Shown here: positions 1-8,161 of the stretch, in pieces | Layout of the letters: every line of letters begins with the position of its first letter | How positions within the stretch are numbered: position 1 is the first letter of the stretch | Source: Paenibacillus sp. FSL H3-0469 | GTDB lineage: Bacteria; Bacillota; Bacilli; Paenibacillales; Paenibacillaceae | DNA: 64,000 nucleotides | Assembly: GCF_038051945.1 (NCBI RefSeq) | Contig: NZ_CP150302.1 | Span: 1,488,001 to 1,552,000 of the forward strand | Reading direction: 5' to 3' | The notes under the pieces: model-generated | Database searches by the model: none | What the model saw: only the letters and a program-made list of their open reading frames with translations | What the model was told of the DNA's origin: nothing | Position numbers and translations under genes: made by a program

Positions 1-1
1 G

Positions 2-382
2 GGGTTAGGCTTCTCCAAAGAAGACCGGTCGCTGAATGTAAGGACCGCAGCCTATATGGCGCAGCTCCTGACCCGCAACGATATCATCGTCCTGGCCTCC
101 TTCATCTCCCCTTACCGGGACATGAGGGCCCAAATCCGGCAGAGCATCCAGCCTTTCGTGGAAATCTACGTCAAATGCTCCTTCGGGGAATGTGCAAGAC
201 GGGATGTCAAAGGCTTATACCGCAAAGCGCTTTCCGGCGAGATTCCGCATTTTACCGGCCTGACTGCCCCCTATGAGGCACCGCTCCAGCCCGAGCTTAT
301 TGTGGATACCGAGCAGCATAGCGAGGATCAATCCACAGAGCTGATTCTCGCCTACTTGAAGAAGCATCGTTATATCTATTAA
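2..382 (+). CDS. cysC: Adenylyl-sulfate kinase, 3' part (5' end outside window)
   Basis: This is the C-terminal portion of APS kinase, the cytosolic enzyme that phosphorylates adenylyl sulfate to PAPS for sulfate assimilation. The frame is open from base 2; the first residues read GLGFSKEDRSLNVRTAAYMA, matching the family's conserved LGFSxxDRxxNxRR segment that follows the substrate site. The later FVEIYVKCSFGECARRDVKG and KALSGEIPHFTGLTAPYEAP stretches are the usual CysC lid and C-terminal substrate region, and the end (YLKKHRYIY) is at the expected length. The P-loop lies upstream of the window. An internal ATG at 56 is not the start because family homology continues upstream of it. A strong hairpin follows directly. 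Confidence 0.88.
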   Translation, partial: GLGFSKEDRSLNVRTAAYMAQLLTRNDIIVLASFISPYRDMRAQIRQSIQPFVEIYVKCSFGECARRDVKGLYRKALSGEIPHFTGLTAPYEAPLQPELIVDTEQHSEDQSTELILAYLKKHRYIY

Positions 383-395
383 TTCCATCCGTTGT

Positions 396-445
396 TACAT
401 GAAGAAGCCCCTATCCTGGGTGAAGGATAGGGGCTTCTTCATGTA
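396..445. terminator. Strong bidirectional hairpin terminator between convergent genes
   Basis: A perfect 21-bp inverted repeat (396-416 with 425-445, loop TGGGTGAA) sits between the cysC stop and the convergent membrane-protein gene. The stem contains GAAGAAGCCCCTATCC and its complement. The A/T-rich stem base gives a U-rich 3' side on either strand, so it can end both transcripts. Confidence 0.85.
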
Positions 446-453
446 CAGCTGGC

Positions 454-813
454 TTACACCTTGAACAGAATAACAATCTCAGTAAGCAGAATCAGCCCAG
501 CCGCTGACACGCCCAGTGAATTAATAATAGTCAGCGCATCCGGGTAGTTCTCCTTACGGAACTGGGAGCAGAGTGACACTGTCCATAACACGCTGAAAAA
601 AAGTCCGGTGCTTCCACAGCCCCTCTCGCTCAGAGCCCGCCTTCTGCGCCGAAAGAATCTGCCAAGCCCGGCAAAGGTAAGCAGCATATAAATGATAAGC
701 TCAGCGGATGAAATCACAATCACCTCACCTGCAGACAAGAGATGCATCAATGCATACTGAAGGCTAAAACCCATAAAGACTAGCATGTTAAAGGAAACCT
801 TCGGGACACTCAA
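454..813 (-). CDS. Small multi-pass membrane protein, unknown function
   Basis: The product is 119 residues with about four hydrophobic segments (roughly residues 8-28, 33-50, 70-85 and 97-118) separated by an Arg-rich cytosolic loop (FFRRRRRALSER). No family is recognised. The start is a TTG at 813, chosen because AAAGGAGG lies 8 nt upstream; no ATG has a comparable site. It is transcribed toward the shared hairpin at 396-445. The call as a gene rests on the good ribosome site and membrane-like composition; the function is unknown. Confidence 0.6.
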   Translation of the reverse strand: MSVPKVSFNMLVFMGFSLQYALMHLLSAGEVIVISSAELIIYMLLTFAGLGRFFRRRRRALSERGCGSTGLFFSVLWTVSLCSQFRKENYPDALTIINSLGVSAAGLILLTEIVILFKV

Positions 814-963
814 GCCGTCTTCCTCCTTTTACATCTAAATGTACACCGTTAATAGATAACGCTTACATTATAAGCTTAATTGCTCACATGTTCTGTGACA
901 TATGACGCTTTTGGCCTATTGGATACGATCCCAAGCAGGTCCTCCCGACTATACGGGAATGCC

Positions 964-995
964 AAAAAACCGGACTGCTCTAACGAACAGTCCGG
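964..995 (-). terminator. Rho-independent terminator of the secreted-protein gene
   Basis: An 8-bp stem CCGGACTG/CAGTCCGG (970-977 with 988-995) is followed, on the minus strand, by six Ts (the A-run at 964-969). It lies 34 nt past the stop of the minus-strand gene ending at 1029. Confidence 0.8.
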
Positions 996-1028
996 CTACT
1001 CTAATACAATTATAATGGCTCCTTAAAT

Positions 1029-1943
1029 TTACAAGGCTTTCAGATAATCAATAACAGCCTGTGTGCGCTTATCGCCATTGTCCATTACAAGCAGCAGGAA
1101 ATCATCCAGCTGAGTCAGCAGCTTGCTGCCCTCAATTCTCTCCGGGCCAGCCTCCGACAGTGTATTCTCATAAGCGATGGCTGCCTTTTCAAGAATGACC
1201 TGTGTCTTCTTGTCGAACAGCGGGGTCTTGGGTGTGCCATTAAACACAATCTGCTTGGTACGTTTCAGCACTTCTGTCATCGCCGCAGCACGGTTAGAGG
1301 TCTTATACGTCTGCACAAAAGCCTCATATTGCACGGCCCGCTCAATGACCTGGTACCAGTCCACCATCAATCTTTCGCCAGCTACCATCGGCTGTTCCGA
1401 CTCTGTCGCCATCAGGTCAATATAGACCTGAAGATCCTTACTGACATAAGGTTTGAAGACTTTGAAACTCTTATAAGGAATGGCAGGCGCGAATCCTCCA
1501 TCCTCTACCAGCTTGTAGCCCATGCCCTCCAGATCCTGGAGAACTATTCGGACCTCAGCCTGTCTCACCTTGGAGCGTGCCAGCGCCATAGACATGCCAG
1601 TCGTATATATATTTTTGATATTCAGTTGAACGACAGGCGCATTCATACGTTTGCTTGCCACAGGCAGGTAAGCTTTCAGTGCATTCTCCAGATGCAGCAC
1701 TGCCAGATTCGCCTCTTTCTGCGTCATCTGGCCGATCCGGTTAACCAGCGTAGCCTGGGCCAGGCCAAGGGAAGACGGCTTTTGCAATCTCTGTTCGAAT
1801 AAAGTAAACGCTGCTGTAGGCTTCACCGCCGCCGCCTCAATCTTCTGCGGGAAAGCGCCAAGAACGGTAATCCCGGTACTTGTCAATAACAGTGTGGAGG
1901 CAAGCGCGGCTGCCAGGCTTTTTGTCCATCTGGTTGGCCTCAT
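1029..1943 (-). CDS. Secreted protein of unknown function
   Basis: The 304-residue product starts with a typical Sec signal peptide: basic RPTRWTK, a hydrophobic core (LAAALASTLLL) and a small-residue site near residue 38 (KIEAAA). The mature part is mostly alpha-helical in composition, with no cysteine pair, metal motif or transmembrane segment. I recognise no domain. GGGGTG stands 5-10 nt before the ATG. The gene is monocistronic: it is divergent from the GNAT gene at 2081 and has its own terminator at 964-995. Confidence 0.7.
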   Translation of the reverse strand: MRPTRWTKSLAAALASTLLLTSTGITVLGAFPQKIEAAAVKPTAAFTLFEQRLQKPSSLGLAQATLVNRIGQMTQKEANLAVLHLENALKAYLPVASKRMNAPVVQLNIKNIYTTGMSMALARSKVRQAEVRIVLQDLEGMGYKLVEDGGFAPAIPYKSFKVFKPYVSKDLQVYIDLMATESEQPMVAGERLMVDWYQVIERAVQYEAFVQTYKTSNRAAAMTEVLKRTKQIVFNGTPKTPLFDKKTQVILEKAAIAYENTLSEAGPERIEGSKLLTQLDDFLLLVMDNGDKRTQAVIDYLKAL

Positions 1944-2080
1944 AGGTACACCCCTTTCAATAAGTTGACGTAGTGCTTATTTTACCATACATTAACAGCC
2001 GGTTCATGATCATAGACAGCCCGATTATAGGATCGCATAATGATAATATGAAATATTGCCCATGAATAGGAGAATCATCA

Positions 2081-2611
2081 ATGAATCTATCCGAACCCAT
2101 TAACACGACACGTCTCCACTTCCGCCTACTGAATCAGTCTGACATCGACGCAGTCTACCGGCAATTCTCGGACCCGGATATGTGCAGATACTTCAGTGAG
2201 CCGCCCTGCGATTACAACGAAGCTATGGAGATCATTGAGCATTACGCCCAGCCTGAGGGCAAAGGCCATCACCGCTATGGAATGTTTGACCGGGAGACCC
2301 ATGCCTTGATTGGCACCTGCGGATATCATTATTGGGACGCTGAGCGGAAGCAGGTAGAGATCGGTTATGACATCTGGAAGGACTATTGGGGGCAAGGTAA
2401 TATGTCGGAGGCCCTGCCCGTACTTCTCGACACGTGCTTCACACAGCTTGATGTGGATTGTATCTATATCCTGACTCATCCGCATAACGCTGCTTCGATG
2501 GCAACTGTGCGAAAGTTTGGGTTTGAGGTGTGTGCGCCTTGCAGGGAAGTGGAGGAAGAGTCTCAGGTGTGTATGAAGCTAATGCGGGAGAACGCAGCTG
2601 CTGCCAAATAA
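2081..2611 (+). CDS. GNAT N-acetyltransferase (RimJ/RimL type)
   Basis: This 176-residue cytosolic protein should transfer an acetyl group from acetyl-CoA to an amine. It opens with the RimJ/RimL-like TTRLHFRLLNQSDIDAVYR, has the GxxGY segment (LIGTCGYHYWD), the beta4 region VEIGYDIWKDYWGQGNMSEA with a Q/G-x-G CoA-binding turn, and the NxAS...RKFGFE helix-strand typical of this branch. AGGAGA precedes the ATG by 8 nt. Substrate cannot be predicted; ribosomal-protein acetylation and small-molecule detoxification are both possible. The 45-bp hairpin repeat begins 2 nt after the stop codon. Confidence 0.88.
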   Translation: MNLSEPINTTRLHFRLLNQSDIDAVYRQFSDPDMCRYFSEPPCDYNEAMEIIEHYAQPEGKGHHRYGMFDRETHALIGTCGYHYWDAERKQVEIGYDIWKDYWGQGNMSEALPVLLDTCFTQLDVDCIYILTHPHNAASMATVRKFGFEVCAPCREVEEESQVCMKLMRENAAAAK

Positions 2612-2612
2612 C

Positions 2613-2657
2613 AAGTGGAAACGGATTTGCCGTCCTTTTAAAGGACGGTACCGTTTC
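2613..2657 (+). repeat. 45-bp nested-hairpin repeat, copy 1
   Basis: The sequence folds as an inner stem CCGTCCTTT/AAAGGACGG and an outer stem GAAACGG/CCGTTTC separated by a small asymmetric bulge. The same 45 nt recur identically at 61203-61247 and with changes at 29701-29746, always in this orientation. Here it fills the gap between the GNAT stop and the convergent PucR stop, and its right edge overlaps the PucR stop codon by 2 nt. Confidence 0.85.
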
Positions 2658-4242
2658 AACGAGAAGGGCTCCCTCCCCCATGGAGCTTTTCCAGATAATC
2701 TGTCATTTGATAGGACATATATAGCCTCAATACCTGATCGATCTGGCGCAAATCAAGCTGAATCAGTTCGTCGATCTGGCGTAAGCGGTACCGCAGGGTG
2801 TTGCGGTGGACGAATAGTGCGTCGGCGGTTTTTTGCAGCTGCTGGTTGTTCTTCAAATAGCAATAGAGGGTATGATACAAGTCGGCATGATGCTTCTCAT
2901 CGAATACACGCAGGACCGTAAGCGCCGGATGGGTGACATCCCGGGAATCATGCTGCGCATGCGGGGACAACAGATCATACAGCTGCACATCAGCATACAA
3001 GATGCGCGGTTCCGCAGGCCAGACGATCCGCCCGATCTCCAGTGCCTTGAGCGCCTGCAGATAATATTTGCGGCAGTCTGTAAGGTCGGTGAATTCCCGG
3101 CTGATCCCCAGACGGAGCTGATGGCTGACGAGAAATTCCCGCAAGCTTGGATCATACTCTCTTGACCTGGACGATGCAATATCACCCTCACTGACCCCCA
3201 CCATATATTCATGGTAAAAAATCAGGCGCTCTTCCCCGAAATACAGGTGCAGCTGATCCCTTAAATAACCAGTGTGTTTGCCGGAAGCGGAAGCCTCATA
3301 CCCCGTAAGCTCCAGCACCAGAATAGACAATCTGCCCTTAGGCAGACGCACTCCGCTCCGCAGGCTCTCCTGAATAAGTACCGGTCCGTTCTCCTCATTC
3401 TCCAGTAATCCATAGATCAGCTCTTCATATTCCGCCTGGCTCGAATTCCGGTAAAAGCTGTTCTTCGCCAGCTCCGCTGCCACCAGCCCGGCCGTAAAAC
3501 CCGCCAGTTCATGATCCTTCTGTTCAATCGGGCGTGTATCGCCCAGCACAATCACATTCCCGACAGGCTTGCTGCCGATCCTAATCCTGGCGACCAGCTT
3601 GGTCACCTGGCTTCCGCTACATTCCACTTCGTAAGCCTCCAGCGACTCTATGCCGGTCTGCACACTCTTCAGTTGGTGGACGGCAGCTATGAAATCATAG
3701 GAACAGTAGCCTTTGTGCAGATTATCGCTCCAGATGGGATCGCTAACCCCGCTACAATCCGAAGAAGCCAGAACCTTATAGCTTACATCGATGATAATTA
3801 CCGGATTGCCCATCAGCTCTGCCGCCGCACAGACGATTGCATCCAGTCCTTTGCCGGCGACACAGGCCTCAAGCATTCGGCCCTTAGCCTGCTCCCGTTC
3901 AGCCTCTTCCAGGAACAGCCCCCGGATTTGATTATAGAGCTCGAATACATCTTCCCCTGCCCCGAATTCCATACGGTTCTGTCTGCTATATATCTGCTGA
4001 TGCTGGCCTGAAGCTGGCTCCACAGTATCATTAATTAGCATCAGGCTGGCTTGCTCCAACCCTTCTGCGTAGCCCGGCAATCCGGACTGGTAGCCCACAT
4101 AGATATATTCAGGTGAAAAATGCGTCAGACTCTTCGTAATCAGCATCGTATCTGCATAGGCTGTCGTTAATGCTTTGTTCCACTGGATATGTACGGCATG
4201 CTTACTAAAATGTCTGCTAATCTGTTCAAAGGTAACACTCAT
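2656..4242 (-). CDS. PucR-family transcriptional regulator
   Basis: A 528-residue cytosolic DNA-binding regulator. The C-terminal ~60 residues form the PucR-type helix-turn-helix (KTADALFVHRNTLRYRLRQI), and the preceding region has the CdaR/GGDEF-like sensor layout of this family. The N-terminal ~250 residues have no obvious motif. The ATG at 4242 is preferred over an upstream ATG because AGGGGGTGAG lies 5-12 nt before it. It is divergent from the decarboxylase/SDR pair at 4375, so it probably controls that pair. The ligand is unknown. Its stop codon lies on the edge of the hairpin repeat at 2613. Confidence 0.85.
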   Translation of the reverse strand: MSVTFEQISRHFSKHAVHIQWNKALTTAYADTMLITKSLTHFSPEYIYVGYQSGLPGYAEGLEQASLMLINDTVEPASGQHQQIYSRQNRMEFGAGEDVFELYNQIRGLFLEEAEREQAKGRMLEACVAGKGLDAIVCAAAELMGNPVIIIDVSYKVLASSDCSGVSDPIWSDNLHKGYCSYDFIAAVHQLKSVQTGIESLEAYEVECSGSQVTKLVARIRIGSKPVGNVIVLGDTRPIEQKDHELAGFTAGLVAAELAKNSFYRNSSQAEYEELIYGLLENEENGPVLIQESLRSGVRLPKGRLSILVLELTGYEASASGKHTGYLRDQLHLYFGEERLIFYHEYMVGVSEGDIASSRSREYDPSLREFLVSHQLRLGISREFTDLTDCRKYYLQALKALEIGRIVWPAEPRILYADVQLYDLLSPHAQHDSRDVTHPALTVLRVFDEKHHADLYHTLYCYLKNNQQLQKTADALFVHRNTLRYRLRQIDELIQLDLRQIDQVLRLYMSYQMTDYLEKLHGGGSPSR

Positions 4243-4374
4243 TGCTCTCACCCCCTGCTTATTATAGTGCGCCGCGCACAAGATTCCCATTTATTTTTAT
4301 ATTTTCCATATATATAATCACTGGAATAGTCATGTTACATTATTCGTGACCCTATAACACAGGAGGAGATTCAG

Positions 4375-5160
4375 ATGAGCAGCTTCGTAAAAGATGTGAA
4401 TGAAATTACCAAAAGAATCAATACACCTACGACCTTCTATAATGCCGAGACCCTAACCGTCTATTGGGAGACTTCGCCCGAAGTGATCCGCAGCATTCTG
4501 CCCGCCCCGCTTACGCCGGGACCAAGGCCGCTTGTGCACGCGTTTGTAGCTAACTATCCCCGCACCAGCTTCTGCGAGCCTTACCGGGAAGCCGCGGTCT
4601 TCGTCCTGGCAGCCTACAACGGACAACCGGGCACCTACTGCCTGTCCATGCCAATCAGCGATGATATCGCGATGGGCCTGGGGCGTGAGATTTACGGCTT
4701 CCCCAAGAAGATGGCCGACATCAGTCTCCAGAAGGAGGATCAGCATGTGGCAGGCAGCGTCTCCCGGCGGGGCACTGAATTCTTCCACGTAGAGGCTGCG
4801 CTTAGCGGTAAAATGAATGCCGCAGACGGACAGCGCATCATCTCCGGGCATTACGGCGAGGGTCTGCCTGTCTTCAACATGAAGTATTCCAAATCTCCGG
4901 ATGGCCGCGGCTTCGATCTTGGACCGCTGCTGATCCGGCAGACTGCCTCTATGGATGTCAGCGTGCGCACAGCGGCAGAAGTAGAGATTCACCTGCATGA
5001 CTCTCCACATGACCCCTGGGCCGAGCTGGAAGTCGTCCGTATGCTGGGCGGCATCTACACGGTCAGCAATACCGTTCTTGAACGCGGTGAGGTCCTGACT
5101 GCTGTAGACCCTGTGCAGTTCCTTCCTTACTCCAACTTACGTTGGGACTGGTGGAATTGA
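4375..5160 (+). CDS. Acetoacetate decarboxylase family protein
   Basis: Members decarboxylate beta-keto acids through a lysine Schiff base. The 261-residue product has the active-site segment GREIYGFPKKMADISL, in which K111 aligns with the Schiff-base lysine of Clostridium Adc and K112 with its pKa-lowering partner; length and N-terminal PLTPGPRPLVHAF also fit. GGAGGAG precedes the ATG by 8 nt. The SDR gene starts 13 nt after its stop, so both are one operon, and a PucR regulator is divergent. A true acetoacetate substrate is not proven: paralogues (ADC-like superfamily) act as aldolase/dehydratases, although conservation of both lysines favours a decarboxylase-type reaction. Confidence 0.88.
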   Translation: MSSFVKDVNEITKRINTPTTFYNAETLTVYWETSPEVIRSILPAPLTPGPRPLVHAFVANYPRTSFCEPYREAAVFVLAAYNGQPGTYCLSMPISDDIAMGLGREIYGFPKKMADISLQKEDQHVAGSVSRRGTEFFHVEAALSGKMNAADGQRIISGHYGEGLPVFNMKYSKSPDGRGFDLGPLLIRQTASMDVSVRTAAEVEIHLHDSPHDPWAELEVVRMLGGIYTVSNTVLERGEVLTAVDPVQFLPYSNLRWDWWN

Positions 5161-5173
5161 TGGAGGTGTGCCA

Positions 5174-5938
5174 GTGAGAAATCCATTTGATTTGAGCGGA
5201 AAAGTAGCGGTGGTGACCGGAGCAGCCGGGGGGATAGGCACAGAATTGGCCCAAGCTCTGGCCGGACAAGGGGCGGATGTTGCCCTGCTGGATGTAAGAG
5301 CGGACGGGCTGGAACCGGCGCGGCAACAGATTGAAGCCCAGGGCCGCCGGGTGCTTCCGCTTCAATGCGATGTAACCTGCGAAGCAGAGATTGAACCGGC
5401 GGTAGCAAGCATTCTGGAGCATTTCGGAAGGCTGGATATCCTGGTGAATAATGCCGGAGTCGCCTCCGCAGGCTCTGTCGAGGAACTGGACGAAGCGGAA
5501 TGGGACCGGGTGATGGGTACCAATGTAAAAAGTATTTTCCTCATGTCCAAAGCGGTGATCCCGGCCATGAAAGAACGCCAGCAAGGCCGCATTATCAACC
5601 TTGCTTCCATCTGTGGTGTAAAGGGCAGCAAGCTGGCCGCTCTGCATGCCTATAATGCCTCCAAAGGCGCAGTCGTGAATCTGACCCGCGGCATGGGCGC
5701 GACCCTTGCTCCTTACGGAATCACGGTGAATGCAGTCGGACCCAGCCTGTTCCCCAGCGGAATGACCCGCGCGCTCTATCAGGACCACTTCCTGGAGCAG
5801 TATAATACGCTATGCCCCATGGGACGTCCCGGCAACCCCGATGAATTGAACGGCGCTGTCCTCTACTTCGCCTCGGATGGTTCCAGCTACACGACAGGCC
5901 AGACGCTATATGTGGACGGGGGCTGGACAGCCGTCTGA
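5174..5938 (+). CDS. Short-chain dehydrogenase/reductase
   Basis: A classical SDR of 254 residues: nucleotide-binding TGAAGGIG at 15-22, NNAG at 92-95, and catalytic S145, Y160 and K164 (YNASK). The C-terminal YVDGG motif is typical of this class. The start is the GTG at 5174 because GGAGG (5162-5166) is 7 nt upstream; the GTG at 5168 is too close to that site. Coupled to the acetoacetate-decarboxylase-like gene, it may reduce or oxidise a related hydroxy/keto compound (for example hydroxybutyrate/acetoacetate-like), which is inference from context. A hairpin follows the stop. Confidence 0.87.
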   Translation: MRNPFDLSGKVAVVTGAAGGIGTELAQALAGQGADVALLDVRADGLEPARQQIEAQGRRVLPLQCDVTCEAEIEPAVASILEHFGRLDILVNNAGVASAGSVEELDEAEWDRVMGTNVKSIFLMSKAVIPAMKERQQGRIINLASICGVKGSKLAALHAYNASKGAVVNLTRGMGATLAPYGITVNAVGPSLFPSGMTRALYQDHFLEQYNTLCPMGRPGNPDELNGAVLYFASDGSSYTTGQTLYVDGGWTAV

Positions 5939-5949
5939 TTCTAGCCTAA

Positions 5950-5990
5950 AGAGCTGTCTTCCTAGCCTGGAATGGCTGGAGGACAGCTCT
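5950..5990 (+). terminator. Hairpin after the decarboxylase/SDR operon
   Basis: Long inverted repeat: AGAGCTGTC... (5950-5967) pairs with ...GGACAGCTCT (5974-5990) around the loop TGGAAT. There is no U-run, so the terminator call rests on stem strength and position 12 nt after the stop. Confidence 0.6.
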
Positions 5991-6066
5991 AGTACAGCAT
6001 CAGATTTAAACTAGTGGAGCAGACGCAATCCCCCTTCAAATTACATCTTTTTTCCAAGCGGCCATT

Positions 6067-6336
6067 GTTCTTCAGGGGCGTTTGGTTTAACGTAACGGAC
6101 TAAGGTGCACTTACTTGGGAAGAAAGTCGCCTATTGGGCGAGTAACGGACTCCACAGGCCTTATCCTTTGCACGTTAGCTCCGAAAGGTCTCATTGAGAG
6201 ACTGTAAGGTCGCCTGAGTCCGTTACGCTGCAAAAAGTGGCGTTTTCGCGGGCATAAGATCTCTCCGGTCCGTTAGATTTTGGGTGGATAGGGTTTAACA
6301 AGCTTATCCATCCTTTCTAATCTGATGCTCTGCTAG
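6067..6336 (+). repeat. 270-bp mirror-symmetric array, copy A
   Basis: A non-coding 270-bp block that recurs in inverted orientation at 62761-63030 with about 90% identity by eye. It holds four copies of TAACGGAC-N9-CTTA: forward at 6093 and 6143, reversed with octamers at 6218-6225 and 6268-6275. Octamer starts are spaced 50, 75 and 50 bp, exactly as in copy B. Ends are marked by GTTCTTCAGG and CTAG. It occupies the gene-free region between the SDR hairpin and the small membrane-protein gene; nothing else is recognisable in 5991-6361. Confidence 0.9.
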
Positions 6337-6361
6337 TAACACTGGTAACTAAGCACAACGT

Positions 6362-6399
6362 AAAACAACGCACCCTTTACAAAGTAGGGGCGTTGTTTT
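6362..6399 (-). terminator. Terminator of the small membrane-protein gene
   Basis: AAAACAACGC (6362-6371) pairs with GCGTTGTTTT (6390-6399), with a further CCCT/AGGG pairing possible in the loop. It lies 5 nt past the minus-strand stop, and the stem ends in four Ts on that strand. Confidence 0.75.
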
Positions 6400-6404
6400 C
6401 TCAT

Positions 6405-6785
6405 CTAGTCCTCAAGGTTCGCAATTCCAGCATTCAAACTATATATAATATAAAAATGATTCCATTGCTGCGTAGTGACTATTTCTTCCCTACCGTCTTT
6501 CTTAAAAAAATAACCCGATCCCTCCTGTTGGGTATATTCCCACCCTTCTCGTTCCATGCGTGACTTCAACCGTTCCTGTGGATCACCCTCTTCTTTCGTG
6601 AGGTAGCGCTCTCGGTCAGGCATATCGCTATCTATCCTAATAACAGATTTACCGGTTGATTCTAAACGATACATGTGTTTCACATTATTATATCCAACAT
6701 TATTGACGTATAATGCTCCTAACACGACTAAAAGAACCATAGCCCCAATAAAGCTAAATAAAATGATCTTCCATTTCTTCTTCAT
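6405..6785 (-). CDS. Membrane-anchored small protein, unknown function
   Basis: The product has a basic start (MKKKWK), one membrane helix at about residues 7-28, and a ~100-residue hydrophilic extracytoplasmic domain rich in charged residues (RLKSRMEREGWEYTQQEGSG). No family is recognised. The ATG at 6785 has GGAG 5 nt upstream. A TTG at 6821 in the same frame has AAAGGAGG 11 nt upstream and would add a 12-residue cytosolic leader, so the start is uncertain. It follows the methyltransferase gene in opposite-end proximity (65 nt), both on the minus strand. Confidence 0.6.
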   Translation of the reverse strand: MKKKWKIILFSFIGAMVLLVVLGALYVNNVGYNNVKHMYRLESTGKSVIRIDSDMPDRERYLTKEEGDPQERLKSRMEREGWEYTQQEGSGYFFKKDGREEIVTTQQWNHFYIIYSLNAGIANLED

Positions 6786-6849
6786 CCGTTCTCCGTCCAC
6801 GTTCTCATACAACTCCGTCAAATAGTACGTGACCTCCTTTCCCTTCAGA

Positions 6850-7464
6850 TCATAGTTGTTGTTCCTCAGGTCCCGCCCAGATTAAATGCACCATATTCAG
6901 CGAATAGCTCTCCACTCTAGTGATTTGCATCCCCGACTTCCGGACCAGGCCGAGAATATCCCGGGTCTGATGGCAGCCATATATACGATAGAGCAGCGGA
7001 TTCAGCGCCCGTTGCAGCGTAGTGACCAAGAGGTTAGAACCAATTCCATGCTCCAGGAGCAGGATGGTGCCGTCCGGCTTACACCAGCGGTTAAGCTTCT
7101 CCAGCAGGTTCAGCGGGTTCTTATAGCTGCATAAGGACAGCGTGGACACAATCGTATCGAACGAATGCGCAGCAAAGCTCATGTCTTCGATATCTGCACA
7201 TATACAATCCGCGTCCAGCCGGTACTGTCCGGCGGCCCGTCTGGCCTTCTCAACCATGGCTCCGCTGAAATCCGCAGCCGTGATCTTGACGCCTTGAGGA
7301 TAGAACGGGAAGTTCGCACCGGCTCCTACGGCAAGCTCCAGCACCTCACCCTTCGCAGAACCGATTAGCTTCTGGCGCCAGCGCCGCTGCTTCGGATCTT
7401 CTCTTTTGCGGTCATAGTCCGTGGCCTGCCTGTCAAAAATCCGTATCAGCCGCTCTGTATCCAT
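6850..7464 (-). CDS. Class I SAM-dependent methyltransferase
   Basis: A 204-residue Rossmann-fold methyltransferase. Motif I is VLELAVGAGANFPFYP (about residues 41-56), followed by the acidic strand ITAADFSGAMVEKAR, motif II-like CADIEDMSFAAHSFDTI and motif III LNRWCKPDGTILLLEHG. These match the Methyltransf_11/UbiE-like group. Some relatives methylate phospholipids or quinones, but no substrate-specific motif is visible. It ends 65 nt before the small membrane protein and begins 21 nt after the flavin-type oxidase gene, so the minus-strand genes from 9056 to 6405 may be partly co-transcribed. Confidence 0.86.
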   Translation of the reverse strand: MDTERLIRIFDRQATDYDRKREDPKQRRWRQKLIGSAKGEVLELAVGAGANFPFYPQGVKITAADFSGAMVEKARRAAGQYRLDADCICADIEDMSFAAHSFDTIVSTLSLCSYKNPLNLLEKLNRWCKPDGTILLLEHGIGSNLLVTTLQRALNPLLYRIYGCHQTRDILGLVRKSGMQITRVESYSLNMVHLIWAGPEEQQL

Positions 7465-7485
7465 CCCCGCTATTCACTCCCCTTC

Positions 7486-8118
7486 TTAATACAGCCGCTT
7501 CTCGTAGCTCTCCTCTATACCGCGCCGCACCACTTCCTCTGTGAACTCCGCTGTATTCACATGTGCTGCGATGATGGCCGGAGCAGACGGTAGTAAGGCT
7601 TCAGCAGGCCAAGTGCCGGGGTCCCAGACCTGCGATCTTTTGAAGGCCTTGGCACAGTGCATATAGCATTCCTCCACCTTCACTCCAATTCCCAGCGCAG
7701 GCCGCTTGCCTCTGGCACGCATCCGGTCCAGGATAGGCTCATCCTTAATGATATAGGCTTGCCCGTTAACCCGCAGGGTCTCTTCAAGTCCCGGGATAAT
7801 AAAAATCAGACCAATCTGCGGATTAGCCAGGATATTCAGCAAAGAGTCCAATCTGCGGTTCCCCGGCCGCTCCGGAATGACCAGATGTCCTTCATCCAGC
7901 ACCAGCACCGAACCAGGCGCATCCCCGCGCGGAGAGACATCGCAAGACCCATGTTCATCTGCTGTGGACAAGAATAACAGAGGGGACATCGCTATATAAT
8001 CTCGGCAGTGATGATCCAGCTGATGGATCGATTTGCGCTTCACCACTTCACTCGGATAGCCCAGAAGCTCTCTTAGCTCATTTTCCGATGTCAGCATGTC
8101 ATGAAAAGGTTTATTCAT
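7486..8118 (-). CDS. Pyridoxamine 5'-phosphate oxidase-family (FMN split-barrel) protein
   Basis: A 210-residue protein of the MSMEG_1061-like branch of the PNPOx-like split barrel, which binds FMN or F420 and reduces or protects small molecules. Diagnostic stretches are FLSTADEHGSCDVSPRGDAP (barrel start with the D-x-SPRG signature), RRLDSLLNILANPQIGLIF, and ECYMHCAKAFKRSQVWDP near the C terminus. The true pyridoxine pathway residues are not evident, so a general flavin oxidoreductase is more likely than PdxH. It is in line with the methyltransferase gene. Confidence 0.85.
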   Translation of the reverse strand: MNKPFHDMLTSENELRELLGYPSEVVKRKSIHQLDHHCRDYIAMSPLLFLSTADEHGSCDVSPRGDAPGSVLVLDEGHLVIPERPGNRRLDSLLNILANPQIGLIFIIPGLEETLRVNGQAYIIKDEPILDRMRARGKRPALGIGVKVEECYMHCAKAFKRSQVWDPGTWPAEALLPSAPAIIAAHVNTAEFTEEVVRRGIEESYEKRLY

Positions 8119-8161
8119 CCCGCATCCCCGATTCTTATTATTTATGGTGACTGTACTCCGC

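Noticed and set aside
2613-2657. Ordinary Rho-independent terminator
   Set aside because: No U-run on either strand, nested stems with a bulge, and identical copies elsewhere.
6067-6336. CRISPR array
   Set aside because: The ~50-bp-period units share only short motifs, reverse orientation halfway and have no cas genes nearby.
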